Positions 40,365 through 50,005 of a stretch of 64,000 nucleotides of DNA are shown one piece after another. The first letter of the stretch is position 1. The number at the start of each line of letters is the position of its first letter. Made by a program: the position numbers and the translations under genes. The notes under the pieces were generated by a model. The model did no database searches. It was given only the letters and a program-made list of their open reading frames with translations, and was not told the origin of the DNA. The stretch is from Mesorhizobium plurifarium (lineage in GTDB: Bacteria > Pseudomonadota > Alphaproteobacteria > Rhizobiales > Rhizobiaceae), in NCBI GenBank assembly GCA_000824785.1, contig CCNB01000003.1, positions 1 to 64,000 on the forward strand, written 5' to 3'.

Positions 40365-40697
40365 ATGCGAAGGGTCATCGTTGCCGCCATGTGCCTTGCC
40401 GCCGCGACAGGCGCCAACGCCCATGACTGGTACGAAAACAAGGTCGATCCGGTAACGAACTTCAAGTGTTGCGGCGGTAAGGACTGCCGCCCCATACCGC
40501 AGTCCTCGGTGCAATCCAGGACGGATGGCGGCTATGTCTATCTGCCGGATGGCTTCAACATCCCGCCGGACCGCGTGCAGGAATCGCCCGACGGCCGATA
40601 CCATATCTGCGAGAACCACTACGTCATAACCAACCAGCCTTATTTGCGCTGCTTCTTCGCGCCGCGGCTCAAGGTCTCGCGGCTGCTCCCGCGCTAG
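40365..40697 (+). CDS. Secreted Cys-rich hypothetical protein
   Basis: 110 residues from the ATG at 40365. A signal peptide (IVAAMCLAAATGANA) is cleaved before HDWYENKVDP. The mature part has KCCGGKDCRPIPQSS and YHICENHYVITNQPYLRCFF, so five Cys that may form disulphides. The pattern DWY...CCGGxDC is, from memory, shared by many short Rhizobiales proteins of unknown function. Confidence 0.75.
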   Translation: MRRVIVAAMCLAAATGANAHDWYENKVDPVTNFKCCGGKDCRPIPQSSVQSRTDGGYVYLPDGFNIPPDRVQESPDGRYHICENHYVITNQPYLRCFFAPRLKVSRLLPR

Positions 40698-40741
40698 CCC
40701 CACGCCAACGCAGCGCTCGCTTGCGTTTAGGTCTGGTGGGG

Positions 40742-41488
40742 TCAATAGCCCGCCGGACGCTCGGCCTGCGCGTACCCGAAATAGTCCATGATTTCCCGCG
40801 CCTCGCCTGTGTCGAAGCGGCAGGCCACGTTGGTTGGCAGCCCGGATCGCCAGCTGCCCCTATAGTCGGTGATCGGCTGGTTCACCTGGGCGTGCCGGCG
40901 AGCCGAATGCGGCGTGCGCACGGCCTTTTCCCGCCCCCACACGATGGGCTGCTGGTGATAGTTCAGAATGCCCGGGTCGAAGGTCACGCCGATGAAGCGG
41001 CATAGTCTTTCGATGGAAAGCGCAGGCGATTCGATGAAATCCTCGTAACGCCACAGGATGCTTGCGCCCTTTTCGATACGCGCCATCGAGGCCTTGCTGT
41101 CGGCCATCCATCTGTGGAAAGCCTTGTCGAAATCGCCTTGGTAACGCTGCCCGAGCGAGGCCACGATGTCCCTGCCGTCGCGCGTGACGACGATAAAGCG
41201 CGCGCCCGGAATCGTCTCGGCGATCTGCCTCGTATAGTGGATATGGTTCGGGGTCTTTTCCACCCAGACGTTGCGGCGTGAAATGGCTGCCTGCAACAAA
41301 ACCACGCTCAGCTTGGTCCATCGCGCCCCGTTGTTCGAGACAAACGCGCTTGTCTCGCGGCGGATGGAGAAAATTTCCGGATGCGCGGCTAGTATCCGGG
41401 CGAGCAAAGTTGACCCCGTATGTCCGCATCCACAAATGAATATTGAAACCTTGGGCTTCGGAAGAAGCCGTACCACACCTCTATTCAC
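40742..41488 (-). CDS. Sulfotransferase family protein
   Basis: 248 residues starting with GTG at 41486-41488 after GGGGGAG. The PAPS-binding 5' loop is FICGCGHTGSTLLARILAAH and the 3'-phosphate motif is ARFIVVTRDGRDIVASLGQR. WVEKTPNHIHYTRQI is the usual middle segment. Such enzymes move sulfate from PAPS to a carbohydrate or lipid acceptor; rhizobia use them on Nod factor, LPS or polysaccharide. No sulfate-activation or glycan genes are adjacent, so the acceptor is unknown. Confidence 0.85.
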   Translation of the reverse strand: MNRGVVRLLPKPKVSIFICGCGHTGSTLLARILAAHPEIFSIRRETSAFVSNNGARWTKLSVVLLQAAISRRNVWVEKTPNHIHYTRQIAETIPGARFIVVTRDGRDIVASLGQRYQGDFDKAFHRWMADSKASMARIEKGASILWRYEDFIESPALSIERLCRFIGVTFDPGILNYHQQPIVWGREKAVRTPHSARRHAQVNQPITDYRGSWRSGLPTNVACRFDTGEAREIMDYFGYAQAERPAGY

Positions 41489-41693
41489 AATCTTGATCTC
41501 CCCCGAGGATTTTAATCAATCCTTTTCTTCCGGGGATTGCAATAGGGAATGCTCATATGCCGTCGATGACGAACAGGTAATTGCCCCCGGCCGCTATGGC
41601 CTGCAGGGGCCGGGCCTCTCGGTGGCATTCAGATCGGCTGGGCGAATATCGGCTGGGCGAATCCTGCGGCAGGCTGGCCGCGGCAGGCCCGCA
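41489..41693. other. Intergenic region with a short direct repeat
   Basis: About 200 bases. TCGGCTGGGCGAAT occurs twice in tandem near 41634-41662. No gene or terminator recognised. Confidence 0.35.
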
Positions 41694-42587
41694 TCAATTT
41701 CTATGCCGCAGCGCCTCGACGATCACCGCCATCGCCGGCGAGAGCTGTCGCCGGCTCGGATAGTAGAGGTGGTAGCCCGGGAAGGGCAGGCTCCAGTCGT
41801 CGAGCACGAGTCTCAGCCGGCCCTCGGCCACATGTTGGCTGACGAGGTCTTCCGGGACGTAGGCGATGCCGTAGCCGTTTAGGGCCGCGTCAACCATGGG
41901 GATGGTGGTGTTGAAGGTCAACTGGCCGTCCACCCGGACCCTGAGCTCGCGGCCCTTCTTCTCGAACTCCCAGGCATAGAGCCCGCCGAAGGTGGTCTGG
42001 CGCAGGCTGATGCAGTCATGTCCGACGAGGTCCTGCGGAATTTTCGGAATCGGGCGGCGCGAAAAATAGTCCGGCGAGGCGACAGCCACCAGCCGCCAGT
42101 CGGGGCCGATGCGCACCGCGATCATGTCCTTGTCGACGCTCTCGCCGAGTCGCACGCCGGCGTCGAAGCGTTCCTCGACGATGTTGCGCATGCCGTTGTC
42201 GCTATAGAGCTCGACGCGCAGATCCGGATAGTCGCGCAGCATCGGCTCGAGCTTCGGCCAGACGACCATGCGCAGCGCATGATCGGAAAGCGTGATGCGC
42301 ACCGTGCCCGCGGGCCTGTCGCGGAAGGCCACGAGGCTCGAAAGGTCGGACTCTATGCCTTCGAAGCGCGGGACGAGCGACTGGTAGAGCCGCTCGCCCG
42401 CTTCCGTCGGCGCCACGCTTCGCGTCGTGCGGGTGAGCAGCCGCACGCCGAGGCGCGCCTCCAATTGCTTGATCGCATGGCTGAGCGTCGACTGCGACGT
42501 GCCGAGCTCGGCCGCCGCCCTGGTGAAGCTGCGCTCCCTGGCCACCGTCAGGAACCACAGCAAATCCTTCAGGTCTTCGCGCTGCAT
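41694..42587 (-). CDS. LysR-family transcriptional regulator
   Basis: 297 residues. The helix-turn-helix region is MQREDLKDLLWFLTVARERS and TRAAAELGTSQSTLSHAIKQ. The effector domain has AGTVRITLSDHALRMVVWPK and FDAGVRLGESVDKDMIAVRI. It is divergent from the MFS/cyclophilin-like/cupin/dehydrogenase cluster beginning at 42752, with 164 bases between, which makes it the likely regulator of that cluster. The start ATG at 42585-42587 gives normal length. Confidence 0.9.
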   Translation of the reverse strand: MQREDLKDLLWFLTVARERSFTRAAAELGTSQSTLSHAIKQLEARLGVRLLTRTTRSVAPTEAGERLYQSLVPRFEGIESDLSSLVAFRDRPAGTVRITLSDHALRMVVWPKLEPMLRDYPDLRVELYSDNGMRNIVEERFDAGVRLGESVDKDMIAVRIGPDWRLVAVASPDYFSRRPIPKIPQDLVGHDCISLRQTTFGGLYAWEFEKKGRELRVRVDGQLTFNTTIPMVDAALNGYGIAYVPEDLVSQHVAEGRLRLVLDDWSLPFPGYHLYYPSRRQLSPAMAVIVEALRHRN

Positions 42588-42751
42588 GGGATGTCATCCT
42601 GGTTCAGCCGCTCGCTCGGCGGTTCGTGGCCTCCAATTCATATCAAGAATGGATAAGTCCATGCAGATTGCAACGGCTAATCCGGACAGTGCCGGTGATT
42701 TATATAGCTGCCAGCGAAACGACTGGAGGGCCCGACGGCGGGCCGCGGCAA

Positions 42752-43951
42752 ATGGACACGACCTATGACAGGCAATTGGCGAAAGCCCAAGTGGTGGAAG
42801 AACCGAGTGCCTGGGGAGCAGTGATATGCCTGTCGCTGCTCACCTTCGTGCTGGTCGCCTCGGAGTTCATGCCGGTCAGTCTGCTGACCCCGATCGCCAA
42901 TGAGCTCGCCATCTCGGAGGGGCAGGCTGGCCAGGCGATCTCCGTGTCTGGTTTCTTTGCGGTCCTGACCAGCCTGTTCGGCAACGCACTCCTGTCACGG
43001 CTGGACCGGCGCATTGTCGTGCATCTCTACACCGCCATCCTCGTCGCCTCCGGCCTGGCGATCACCTTCGCGCCGAACTACCTGGTCTTCATGCTCGGCC
43101 GGGCGCTGATCGGCATTTCGATCGGCGGCTTCTGGTCTTTGTCGACCGCCATCCTGGCCCGCATCGTGCCTGGCGCCGACCTGCCCAGGGCAATCGCCAT
43201 GCTGCAGGGAGGCACAGCCTTCGCCTCGGTCATCGCGGCGCCGCTCGGCAGCTTTCTCGGCGGCCTGATCGGCTGGCGCGGCGCCTTCTTCATCGTCGTT
43301 CCGATCGGCCTTCTTGCGATCGTCTGGCAGCTTGCCGTCCTGCCGAAAATGCCTGCCGGCCAACAGGCCTCGGTCGGCAAGATGTATGGCTTGCTCGGCA
43401 ATCGCGTCTTCGCCATCGGCATGGCGGCCACCACGCTCGCATTCATGGGCCAGTTTGCGCTCTCCACCTATCTGCGCCCTTTCCTCGAAGGCGTCGCCGG
43501 CCTCGACGTCGACATGTTGTCGATGGTTCTGCTCGGGCTGGGGCTCGCCGGCCTGGTCGGCACGTTCGTGGTCGGGTTCCTGCTCAGGTCGCATCTCGCG
43601 GCGGTGCTGATCGGCCTGCCTATGTCTCTGGCGCTCATCGCCTTGTTGCTGATCGCGCTCGGTCCGTTCGCCATCGCGACCGCTGCCTTGCTGATCGCCT
43701 GGGGCCTGTTCACCACGCCGATTCCCGTCGCCTGGAACACCTGGATGACCAAAGTGATCCCCAACGATCTCGAGGCGGGCGGCGGCCTGCAGGTTGCGTT
43801 GATCCAATTTGCCATCACCTTCGGCGCCTTCGCGGGCGGGCTGCTCTTCGATGCCGCCGGCTGCGGGAGCCCGTTCGCGCTCGGCGCCGTACTGCTTCTG
43901 GGGTCGGCGCTGTTTGCCGTCGCGGCGACAACACGCGGGAGCAGCCGTTGA
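42752..43951 (+). CDS. MFS transporter (DHA1, arabinose-efflux type)
   Basis: 399 residues with twelve helices. It begins SAWGAVICLSLLTFVLVASE with FMPVSLLTPIANELAISEGQ, typical of the AraJ/YdhP-like DHA1 group. The conserved motif A region reads LSRLDRRIVVHLYTAIL. It is the first gene of a LysR-controlled cluster and its TGA overlaps the next ATG. A longer frame starts at 42626, but the ATG at 42752 is closer to the first helix. Likely exports a small organic compound. Confidence 0.87.
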   Translation: MDTTYDRQLAKAQVVEEPSAWGAVICLSLLTFVLVASEFMPVSLLTPIANELAISEGQAGQAISVSGFFAVLTSLFGNALLSRLDRRIVVHLYTAILVASGLAITFAPNYLVFMLGRALIGISIGGFWSLSTAILARIVPGADLPRAIAMLQGGTAFASVIAAPLGSFLGGLIGWRGAFFIVVPIGLLAIVWQLAVLPKMPAGQQASVGKMYGLLGNRVFAIGMAATTLAFMGQFALSTYLRPFLEGVAGLDVDMLSMVLLGLGLAGLVGTFVVGFLLRSHLAAVLIGLPMSLALIALLLIALGPFAIATAALLIAWGLFTTPIPVAWNTWMTKVIPNDLEAGGGLQVALIQFAITFGAFAGGLLFDAAGCGSPFALGAVLLLGSALFAVAATTRGSSR

Positions 43952-44412
43952 TGACGCGACAACCGATCAGCCGCCGAGCGCTGCTCTGCGCGGCGCTCGC
44001 AACCGTGGTTCCACAGGGAGCAGCCAACAGCCAGGGCAGGGACCCCGCCAGCCAGGAGCCGACAGACATGCAGATCAGGATGATCTTCGACGGCCGCATC
44101 ATGACGGCCACGCTCTACGACAGTTCTTCGGCGCGGGATTTCTTTTCCATGCTGCCGCTCCATCTCACCATCAGCGACTACGCCCACAATGAAAAGATCG
44201 CTTACCTGCCGCGCAAGCTGACCGAGGATGGCAGCGGTCCGTTCGGCAACGAGCAGCCCTACGACCTCTGCTACTTTATGCCCTGGGGCAATCTGGCGAT
44301 GTTCCACGCCGATTATCGCCATCCCGGGCTGATCAGGCTCGGCCGCTTCGACGATGGCGAACAGGCACTGCATACGCGCGGCGAGTTCCCGCTTCACATA
44401 GAACGCGTCTGA
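43951..44412 (+). CDS. Cyclophilin-like fold protein, probably exported
   Basis: 153 residues. The N terminus has a twin-arginine-like start ([17 protein letters not shown]), suggesting export. The mature domain [40 protein letters not shown] and [17 protein letters not shown] fits the cyclophilin-like (formerly DUF369) family. It overlaps the MFS stop codon and is part of the same cluster. Enzymatic role unknown. Confidence 0.78.
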   Translation: MTRQPISRRALLCAALATVVPQGAANSQGRDPASQEPTDMQIRMIFDGRIMTATLYDSSSARDFFSMLPLHLTISDYAHNEKIAYLPRKLTEDGSGPFGNEQPYDLCYFMPWGNLAMFHADYRHPGLIRLGRFDDGEQALHTRGEFPLHIERV

Positions 44413-44432
44413 GGACGCAAAAGGAGATCATC

Positions 44433-44828
<396 letters not shown>

Positions 44829-44854
44829 CCCGATCGACGAAAGGAAAGCAAGAA

Positions 44855-45871
44855 ATGCTGGCAACCATTCTTCACAAGCCCGGCGACATCCGTTGCGAGG
44901 AAATCGCCGACCCGAAAATCCAGCGCCCGACGGACGCCATCATCAAGCTCTCGGCAAGCTGCATCTGCGGCTCGGACCTGTGGCCCTATCGCGGACTGCA
45001 GCCGGTCGACGGGCCGATGCATATGGGCCATGAATATTGCGGCATCGTCGTCGAGGTGGGCGCGGAGGTGCGCAATGTCCGCCCCGGCCAGTTCGTCGTC
45101 GGCTCCTTCTGCCTCTCCGACAACACCTGCCCGCATTGCCGCTTCGGCTTCCATTCGTCCTGCGAGCAGCGCGAGTTCATGAGCGGCGCCCAAGCGCCTT
45201 ACGCCCGCGTGCCATTGGCCGACGGGACGCTGGTGGCGACGTCCGAGGTTCCGCCGGCCGAGCTTGTCCCTGACCTGCTGGCCGTGTCGGACGTGCTCGG
45301 CACCGGCTGGTACGCCGCCGATGCCGCCGAGGTTCGCGAGGGATCGACGGTGGTGGTCGTCGGCGACGGCGCGGTCGGCCTGATGGGCGTGCTCGCGGCC
45401 AAGGAGATGGGCGCCGAACGCATCATCGCCATGAGCCGGCACGACAGCCGCCAGAAGCTCGCCCGCGAATTCGGCGCGACCGACATCGTGGCCGAACGCG
45501 GCGAGGAAGGCATTGCGCGCATCAAGGAACTAACCAAGGGCGTCGGCGCGGATTCGGTGCTGGAATGCGTCGGCACGGGAGAATCCTTCGACCAGGCGCT
45601 GGCCTGCTCGCGGCCCGGCGGCACCATCGGCTATGTCGGCGTGCCGCATGGCGTGAGCTTCGACGGCCAAAGATTGTTCTTCGGCCAGAAGCGCATGTTG
45701 GGCGGCCCGGCGCCGGTGCGCCGCTTCCTGCCCGACCTGATGGAGCGCGTGCTGCAAGGCCGCATCAAGCCCGGCAAGGTCTTCGACCTCAAGCTGCCGC
45801 TGGCCGAGGTGGCCGAAGGCTACCGCGCGATGGACGAACGCCGCGCCATCAAGGTCATGCTTGAGGTCTAG
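44855..45871 (+). CDS. Zinc-dependent alcohol dehydrogenase family protein
   Basis: 338 residues from the ATG at 44855. Catalytic zinc ligands: Cys in ASCICGSDLWPYR and His/Glu in MGHEYCGIVVEVG. The structural zinc site reads CLSDNTCPHCRFGFHSSCEQ. The NAD(P)-binding motif is VVVVGDGAVGLMGVLAAKEM. Medium-chain dehydrogenase of unknown substrate. The preceding cupin gene ends 26 bases upstream, and GGAAAG precedes the ATG. Confidence 0.9.
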   Translation: MLATILHKPGDIRCEEIADPKIQRPTDAIIKLSASCICGSDLWPYRGLQPVDGPMHMGHEYCGIVVEVGAEVRNVRPGQFVVGSFCLSDNTCPHCRFGFHSSCEQREFMSGAQAPYARVPLADGTLVATSEVPPAELVPDLLAVSDVLGTGWYAADAAEVREGSTVVVVGDGAVGLMGVLAAKEMGAERIIAMSRHDSRQKLAREFGATDIVAERGEEGIARIKELTKGVGADSVLECVGTGESFDQALACSRPGGTIGYVGVPHGVSFDGQRLFFGQKRMLGGPAPVRRFLPDLMERVLQGRIKPGKVFDLKLPLAEVAEGYRAMDERRAIKVMLEV

Positions 45872-45880
45872 GTTCTGGTG

Positions 45881-47080
45881 ATGATCGCGACGGACACGGC
45901 CCGCGATGGAAGCGGAACCATGGCGAGACTGCTGCCGATCATGGCGGCTGTCTTCGCCGGCTTCCTGCTGATCGGCCTGGCGTTGCCGGTCCTGCCGCTG
46001 CATGTTCACCAGGGGCTGGGCTTCGGGCCTTTTGCCGTCGGGCTCGTGACGGGCAGCCAGTTCGTCGCTTCGCTCTTGTCGCGCATCGGCGCCGGAAACT
46101 ACGCTGATGCGCGCGGCGGCAAACGGGCCGTCGTCATCGGCCTGATCGCCGCCGCCTTGGCCGGGCTCATTTATCTCGGGTCGCTCGCATTGTTCGACCG
46201 GCCGACGGCGTCCGCGTCTATGCTGTTCGTCGGCCGGGCCGTGTTGGGGGCCGCGGAAAGCTTCATCATCACGGGCGGCGTGGCTTGGGGGCTGGCTCTT
46301 GCCGGCGGGCAGCACTCCGGCAAGGTCATCGCTTGGGTCGGCACCGCGATGTTCGCCGCGCTGGCGCTCGGCGCACCCGTCGGCTCTGCGCTCTATGCGA
46401 GGGGAGGCTTCGCCGCGATCGCCTTCGCCACGATCGTCCTGCCGCTTGCAACGCTGCTCGCCACGCTGCCGATGCGCGGCATAAGGCCGGCCGGCGCCAC
46501 GGCGCGGCAATCCTGGATGAGCGTCGCGCAAGCCGTCTGGCTTCCCGGCGTGGGGGCGGCTCTCAGCAGCCTCGGCTATGGCGCGATCCTGTCCTTCGCG
46601 GCGCTGCTCTTTTCCGAGCGCGGCTGGCATCCTGTCTGGCTTCCCTTCACGGCCTATGCGACGTCGCTGATCGTGGCGCGCCTCTGTTTCGGCCAGTTGC
46701 CCGACAGGCTTGGAGGCGCCCGCGTCGCCGCAATCTTCGTGGCCGTCGAAGCGGCGGGCCTGCTGCTGATCTGGTCGGCGCCCGGACCGGCGGTTGCCAC
46801 CATCGGCGCGGGCCTGACGGGTCTCGGTTACTCGCTGGTCTATCCCGGTCTCGGCGCCGAGGCCGTCAGCCATCTTCCGTCAGGGAGCCGCGGCCTTGCC
46901 ATGGGGCTCTACACGGTCTTCCTCGATGTGGCGCTCGGCTTCGGCAGTCCGGCGCTCGGTCTGGTCGCTGCGTCGGCCGGTCTGCAATCCGTCTTCCTTG
47001 CCGTCGCCACGGCGGCGCTTCCGGCCTTGGCCATCGCGCTCCTGCTTACTCGCAGGCGATCCTCAGCAAGAAGGATTTAA
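45881..47080 (+). CDS. MFS transporter (YhhS/YfcJ-like)
   Basis: 399 residues from the ATG at 45881; ATG at 45920 (before ARLLPIMAAV) is an equally good start with GGAAG upstream. Twelve helices, with LPVLPLHVHQGLGFGPFAVG and the motif-A region GAGNYADARGGKRAVVIG. It is last in the cluster that begins at 42752. Probably exports the same class of compound as the first MFS protein; substrate unknown. Confidence 0.85.
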   Translation: MIATDTARDGSGTMARLLPIMAAVFAGFLLIGLALPVLPLHVHQGLGFGPFAVGLVTGSQFVASLLSRIGAGNYADARGGKRAVVIGLIAAALAGLIYLGSLALFDRPTASASMLFVGRAVLGAAESFIITGGVAWGLALAGGQHSGKVIAWVGTAMFAALALGAPVGSALYARGGFAAIAFATIVLPLATLLATLPMRGIRPAGATARQSWMSVAQAVWLPGVGAALSSLGYGAILSFAALLFSERGWHPVWLPFTAYATSLIVARLCFGQLPDRLGGARVAAIFVAVEAAGLLLIWSAPGPAVATIGAGLTGLGYSLVYPGLGAEAVSHLPSGSRGLAMGLYTVFLDVALGFGSPALGLVAASAGLQSVFLAVATAALPALAIALLLTRRRSSARRI

Positions 47081-47142
47081 ATGGCAAGTGCGCTACCGCG
47101 CGATGATTCTTGGGAGTCGTGGGGTCGCCTGACAGGCCCGCC

Positions 47143-47676
47143 TCAGCGCCTTGGCACCTCGGCCCACAGCTTCTGGGCAAAGCCGCGCTTGTCCAGCGCC
47201 CAGGTTTCGCCGGTCACCACCGCCTTGCCACTCGCGCATTTGTAGGAATAAACGGCTTCGTGACCGGTCGCGAAAGCCGGCACGACGTCTTCATTGGGGT
47301 TGGTCTTGCAGAATTCGTTCGCGCCGGGGTTGTCGCGGGCCGCGTTCATTTTCGCGCAGGGCAGGTTGGCCCCCACGAAACAGGCCAGCACCTCGCCGTC
47401 CATGCAGCGATAATTGGCCTGCGTCTGCAGTTCCGATTCCGCCGGCGTGCCCTTGGCGTCTGGAAACAGCTTCTTGAACGCCTTGACCGTACCGCTGTAA
47501 AGGTCGTGCGAATAGGGGCGGATCGTGTCGTCGTTCTTTATCAGGCGGCAGAGCTTGTAGAGGCTCTCCGCAGGCGCCGCACTAGCGGTTCCAGGCGCCG
47601 CCGTAGCGCCGGTGCAAAGGGCCGACAGGATTGCTGAAGCAAGAAAGCCGATTGTCGAAAGGCGAAATGCAGTCAT
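47143..47676 (-). CDS. Secreted hypothetical protein with conserved cysteines
   Basis: 177 residues from the ATG at 47674-47676, preceded by AAGGAGATC. A signal peptide (STIGFLASAILSALCTGATA) precedes APGTASA. The mature domain carries seven Cys (SLYKLCRLI, YRCMDGEVLACFVGANLPC, FCKTNPN, YSYKCASGKAV) and resembles small exported proteins of rhizobia. Function unknown. Convergent with the MFS gene, with about 60 bases between. Confidence 0.75.
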   Translation of the reverse strand: MTAFRLSTIGFLASAILSALCTGATAAPGTASAAPAESLYKLCRLIKNDDTIRPYSHDLYSGTVKAFKKLFPDAKGTPAESELQTQANYRCMDGEVLACFVGANLPCAKMNAARDNPGANEFCKTNPNEDVVPAFATGHEAVYSYKCASGKAVVTGETWALDKRGFAQKLWAEVPRR

Positions 47677-47755
47677 CGTGATCTCCTTGGACTGACCGGA
47701 GCAAAACGCGCAAGAAACCGTTAGACCAGACGGTAAGATTGCAGGAGCGGCAAAG

Positions 47756-48286
47756 ATGGCGCAACTCGTCGACAAACAGGAGCCTCTCACTTTCCGCTTC
47801 GCCGACGACGGGCTGGTGCCCAACCATCCGCGCTGGCCGATGCTCGTCTATCCTGGCGCGGTGCCGCTGCCGGACGATGTCGATCCGGCTGCCGTCTTCG
47901 AGGACGTTTTCGCCGCCAATGGCTGGGGCGACAGCTGGCGCAACGGCATCTACAGCTTCGTCCATTATCACTCGCGCATCCACGAGGTGCTGGGCATAGC
48001 GCGCGGCGTCGCCGAGCTCCGCTTCGGCGGAGACAACGGCAAGGTGCTCGAGGTCAAGGCGGGCGACGTGGCGGTGCTGCCGGCAGGCACAGGTCACCAG
48101 CGCCTGTCCGGCTCGGCCGACCTTCTGGTGGTCGGCGCCTATCCGCCTTTCGGCACATACGACCTGTGCCGGAGTCCCGAGCAGCATGCCGAGGCGATGC
48201 GCACCATCCCGACCGTCGGCCGGCCGGACAAGGATCCGCTCTATGGCGGCGACGGGCCGCTGCTGACAGCATGGAGCGAAGGCTGA
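47756..48286 (+). CDS. Cupin protein (YjlB-like)
   Basis: 176 residues with a cupin core: YSFVHYHSRIHEVLGIARGV, AELRFGGDNGKVLEVKAGDV and VLPAGTGHQRL. The His-x-His-type motif (HYHSRIHE) suggests metal binding. The ATG follows AGGAGCGG. One base separates it from the reductase-like gene, so the two form an operon. Function unknown. Confidence 0.82.
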   Translation: MAQLVDKQEPLTFRFADDGLVPNHPRWPMLVYPGAVPLPDDVDPAAVFEDVFAANGWGDSWRNGIYSFVHYHSRIHEVLGIARGVAELRFGGDNGKVLEVKAGDVAVLPAGTGHQRLSGSADLLVVGAYPPFGTYDLCRSPEQHAEAMRTIPTVGRPDKDPLYGGDGPLLTAWSEG

Positions 48287-48287
48287 A

Positions 48288-48899
48288 ATGGCAAGGATCG
48301 TCGCCATCGAGCATCTGACGCTGGACGGTGTCTTCCAGGCGCCGGCGCGTGCCGATGAAGACACGCGCAACGGTTTCGAACATGGCGGCTGGGGGATTCC
48401 GGGCAGCGACCCGCAGATGCAGGAGGTCATCGGCCGCGCCATGGCCGGCAGCTGGTCGCTGCTCGCCGGCCGGACGACCTATGAAGACCTATTCGAAGGC
48501 TGGGTCGTCAGGCAGCCGGCCAGTCCGATGACCAGGGCGCTGACCGGCGCGCAGAAATTCGTCGCCTCGCATGACGCCGCGTATCAAGCGCGCTGGGAAA
48601 GTTCGACGCTGCTTGCCGGCGATGCCGCGGAGAGGGTGCGCGCGCTCAAGCAAGGTCACGACAAGACGCTGGTCATGTTCGGCAGCGGCAAGCTGTTGCG
48701 CGCGCTGATGCGGCACCGGCTTGTCGATGAGCTGGTGCTGATGGTCCACCCGCTGGTGCTGGGCGCGGGCTCGCGCCTTTTCGAGCCCGGACAGGCGCCC
48801 TCGGCGCTGAAGCTGTCCAGCCAGATAGCGACCACGACGGGCGTGGCGATCCTCACTTACGCATTCGACGGCAAGGATGCCGCGGAGCGGCCGGGGTAA
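48288..48899 (+). CDS. Dihydrofolate reductase-like (RibD C-terminal) protein
   Basis: 203 residues of the RibD_C/DHFR-like family: IVAIEHLTLDGVFQAPARAD, LLAGRTTYEDLFEGW, LVMFGSGKLLRALMRHRLVD and ELVLMVHPLVLGAGSRLFEP. These NADPH-binding proteins are numerous and mostly of unknown substrate. It starts one base after the cupin stop codon. Confidence 0.87.
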   Translation: MARIVAIEHLTLDGVFQAPARADEDTRNGFEHGGWGIPGSDPQMQEVIGRAMAGSWSLLAGRTTYEDLFEGWVVRQPASPMTRALTGAQKFVASHDAAYQARWESSTLLAGDAAERVRALKQGHDKTLVMFGSGKLLRALMRHRLVDELVLMVHPLVLGAGSRLFEPGQAPSALKLSSQIATTTGVAILTYAFDGKDAAERPG

Positions 48900-48920
48900 G
48901 ACCGGGCTGCGGCCTGGCGC

Positions 48921-49283
48921 CTACGGATAATGTGTCTTCTTCGGCGCATAGGTCGACGGGTCGAAATCCAGTTCCTTCGGCAACGGCTGGCTCGAGCACT
49001 GCAGATGTATTTGGCGCGCGAGCAGCCGCCGTTGCTGCTGCTCGTGCTCCTTGGCTGCGGCGACGAGCCCCATGCTGTAGGGGCCAACCAGCACGCCGAA
49101 ACCCCAGCCGGGGTGCTCCTTCTCGCGGGCGGCGTAATCCGAAGCCGCCGTGCGGGCCTGTTGGCATTCGGGGGATGCCCATTTCGGATCCTGCTGCGAA
49201 AGCGAGGCGCTATAGTCGACCGGAGAGGACACGCATCCAGCCACTGCCGTGCTCAGCGCGACAACCACCGCAATTCTCATCAT
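48921..49283 (-). CDS. Putative small lipoprotein
   Basis: 120 residues from the ATG at 49281-49283 (a second Met follows). The N terminus IAVVVALSTAVAGC has a lipobox (VAGC), so it is probably a lipid-anchored envelope protein. The mature region is hydrophilic with two further Cys (PECQQARTAA, HLQCSSQPL) and a Gly-rich middle (GWGFGVLVGPYSMGL). No family recognised. Confidence 0.7.
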   Translation of the reverse strand: MMRIAVVVALSTAVAGCVSSPVDYSASLSQQDPKWASPECQQARTAASDYAAREKEHPGWGFGVLVGPYSMGLVAAAKEHEQQQRRLLARQIHLQCSSQPLPKELDFDPSTYAPKKTHYP

Positions 49284-49410
49284 TTGAGTTCCTGCTAATT
49301 CAGGGCGGACAGTACACGGAACGCGTCTTCCCACAAGCCTGCCGATTGGATTGCGCCCGTCTGGCTCGCGACAGGGCCGGGCGAATGAACTGTGGGCAGC
49401 GATAGCCCGC

Positions 49411-49968
49411 TCAGAACCTGCGGCTGAGATAGGCCGACCCGCCGAGGCCGAAGCGCCACTCGGCTTCCACGCCTTTTGTGAGGCCGATCCGGCGGCCGCT
49501 GACAATAGCGGCCGGATCGGTCTGCGAGCGCGCAAATTCGAAGGGGGGCGCGGTGAGCGAGAGCCCGTTATGCGAGGCGTCGATGCCGAGCGCCTGGCAA
49601 AGCTTGCCGGGGCCGGAGCAGAGCAGCCTGTCGTCATCCGTTCCGCGCCGCTTGCGCATCGCGGCGATGCCGGATTGCGGCTGGATCGCCCGGATCAGCA
49701 CCGCGCTGCCCGGCAGGCACACCGCGTTTAGGCACCAATGCAGCCCATAGGAGCGGTACACATAGGCGGTGCCGGGGGCGCCATACATCGGGGCGTTGCG
49801 CGGCGTCCGGCCGCGAAAGCTGTGCGATGCGGGATCGTCGGGCCGGTACGCCTCGGTCTCGACGATGATGCCGCCGACACCGGCGAGCCCAAGCCTGACG
49901 CCGATCAGCGCGCGTGCCACCACGAGCGCGTCGCGGGCGAAGAAATCAGGCCCGCCGCTAAGCTGCAT
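49411..49968 (-). CDS. DNA-3-methyladenine glycosylase (AAG/MPG type)
   Basis: 185 residues, typical for the bacterial AAG family. The catalytic Glu is in [19 protein letters not shown], followed by [20 protein letters not shown] and [20 protein letters not shown]. It removes alkylated purines to start base-excision repair. Single gene, 37 bases from the M20 peptidase gene on the same strand. Confidence 0.93.
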   Translation of the reverse strand: MQLSGGPDFFARDALVVARALIGVRLGLAGVGGIIVETEAYRPDDPASHSFRGRTPRNAPMYGAPGTAYVYRSYGLHWCLNAVCLPGSAVLIRAIQPQSGIAAMRKRRGTDDDRLLCSGPGKLCQALGIDASHNGLSLTAPPFEFARSQTDPAAIVSGRRIGLTKGVEAEWRFGLGGSAYLSRRF

Positions 49969-50005
49969 GGCGACTGGCGTCGATTGGACAGGCCATCATC
50001 GGCGT

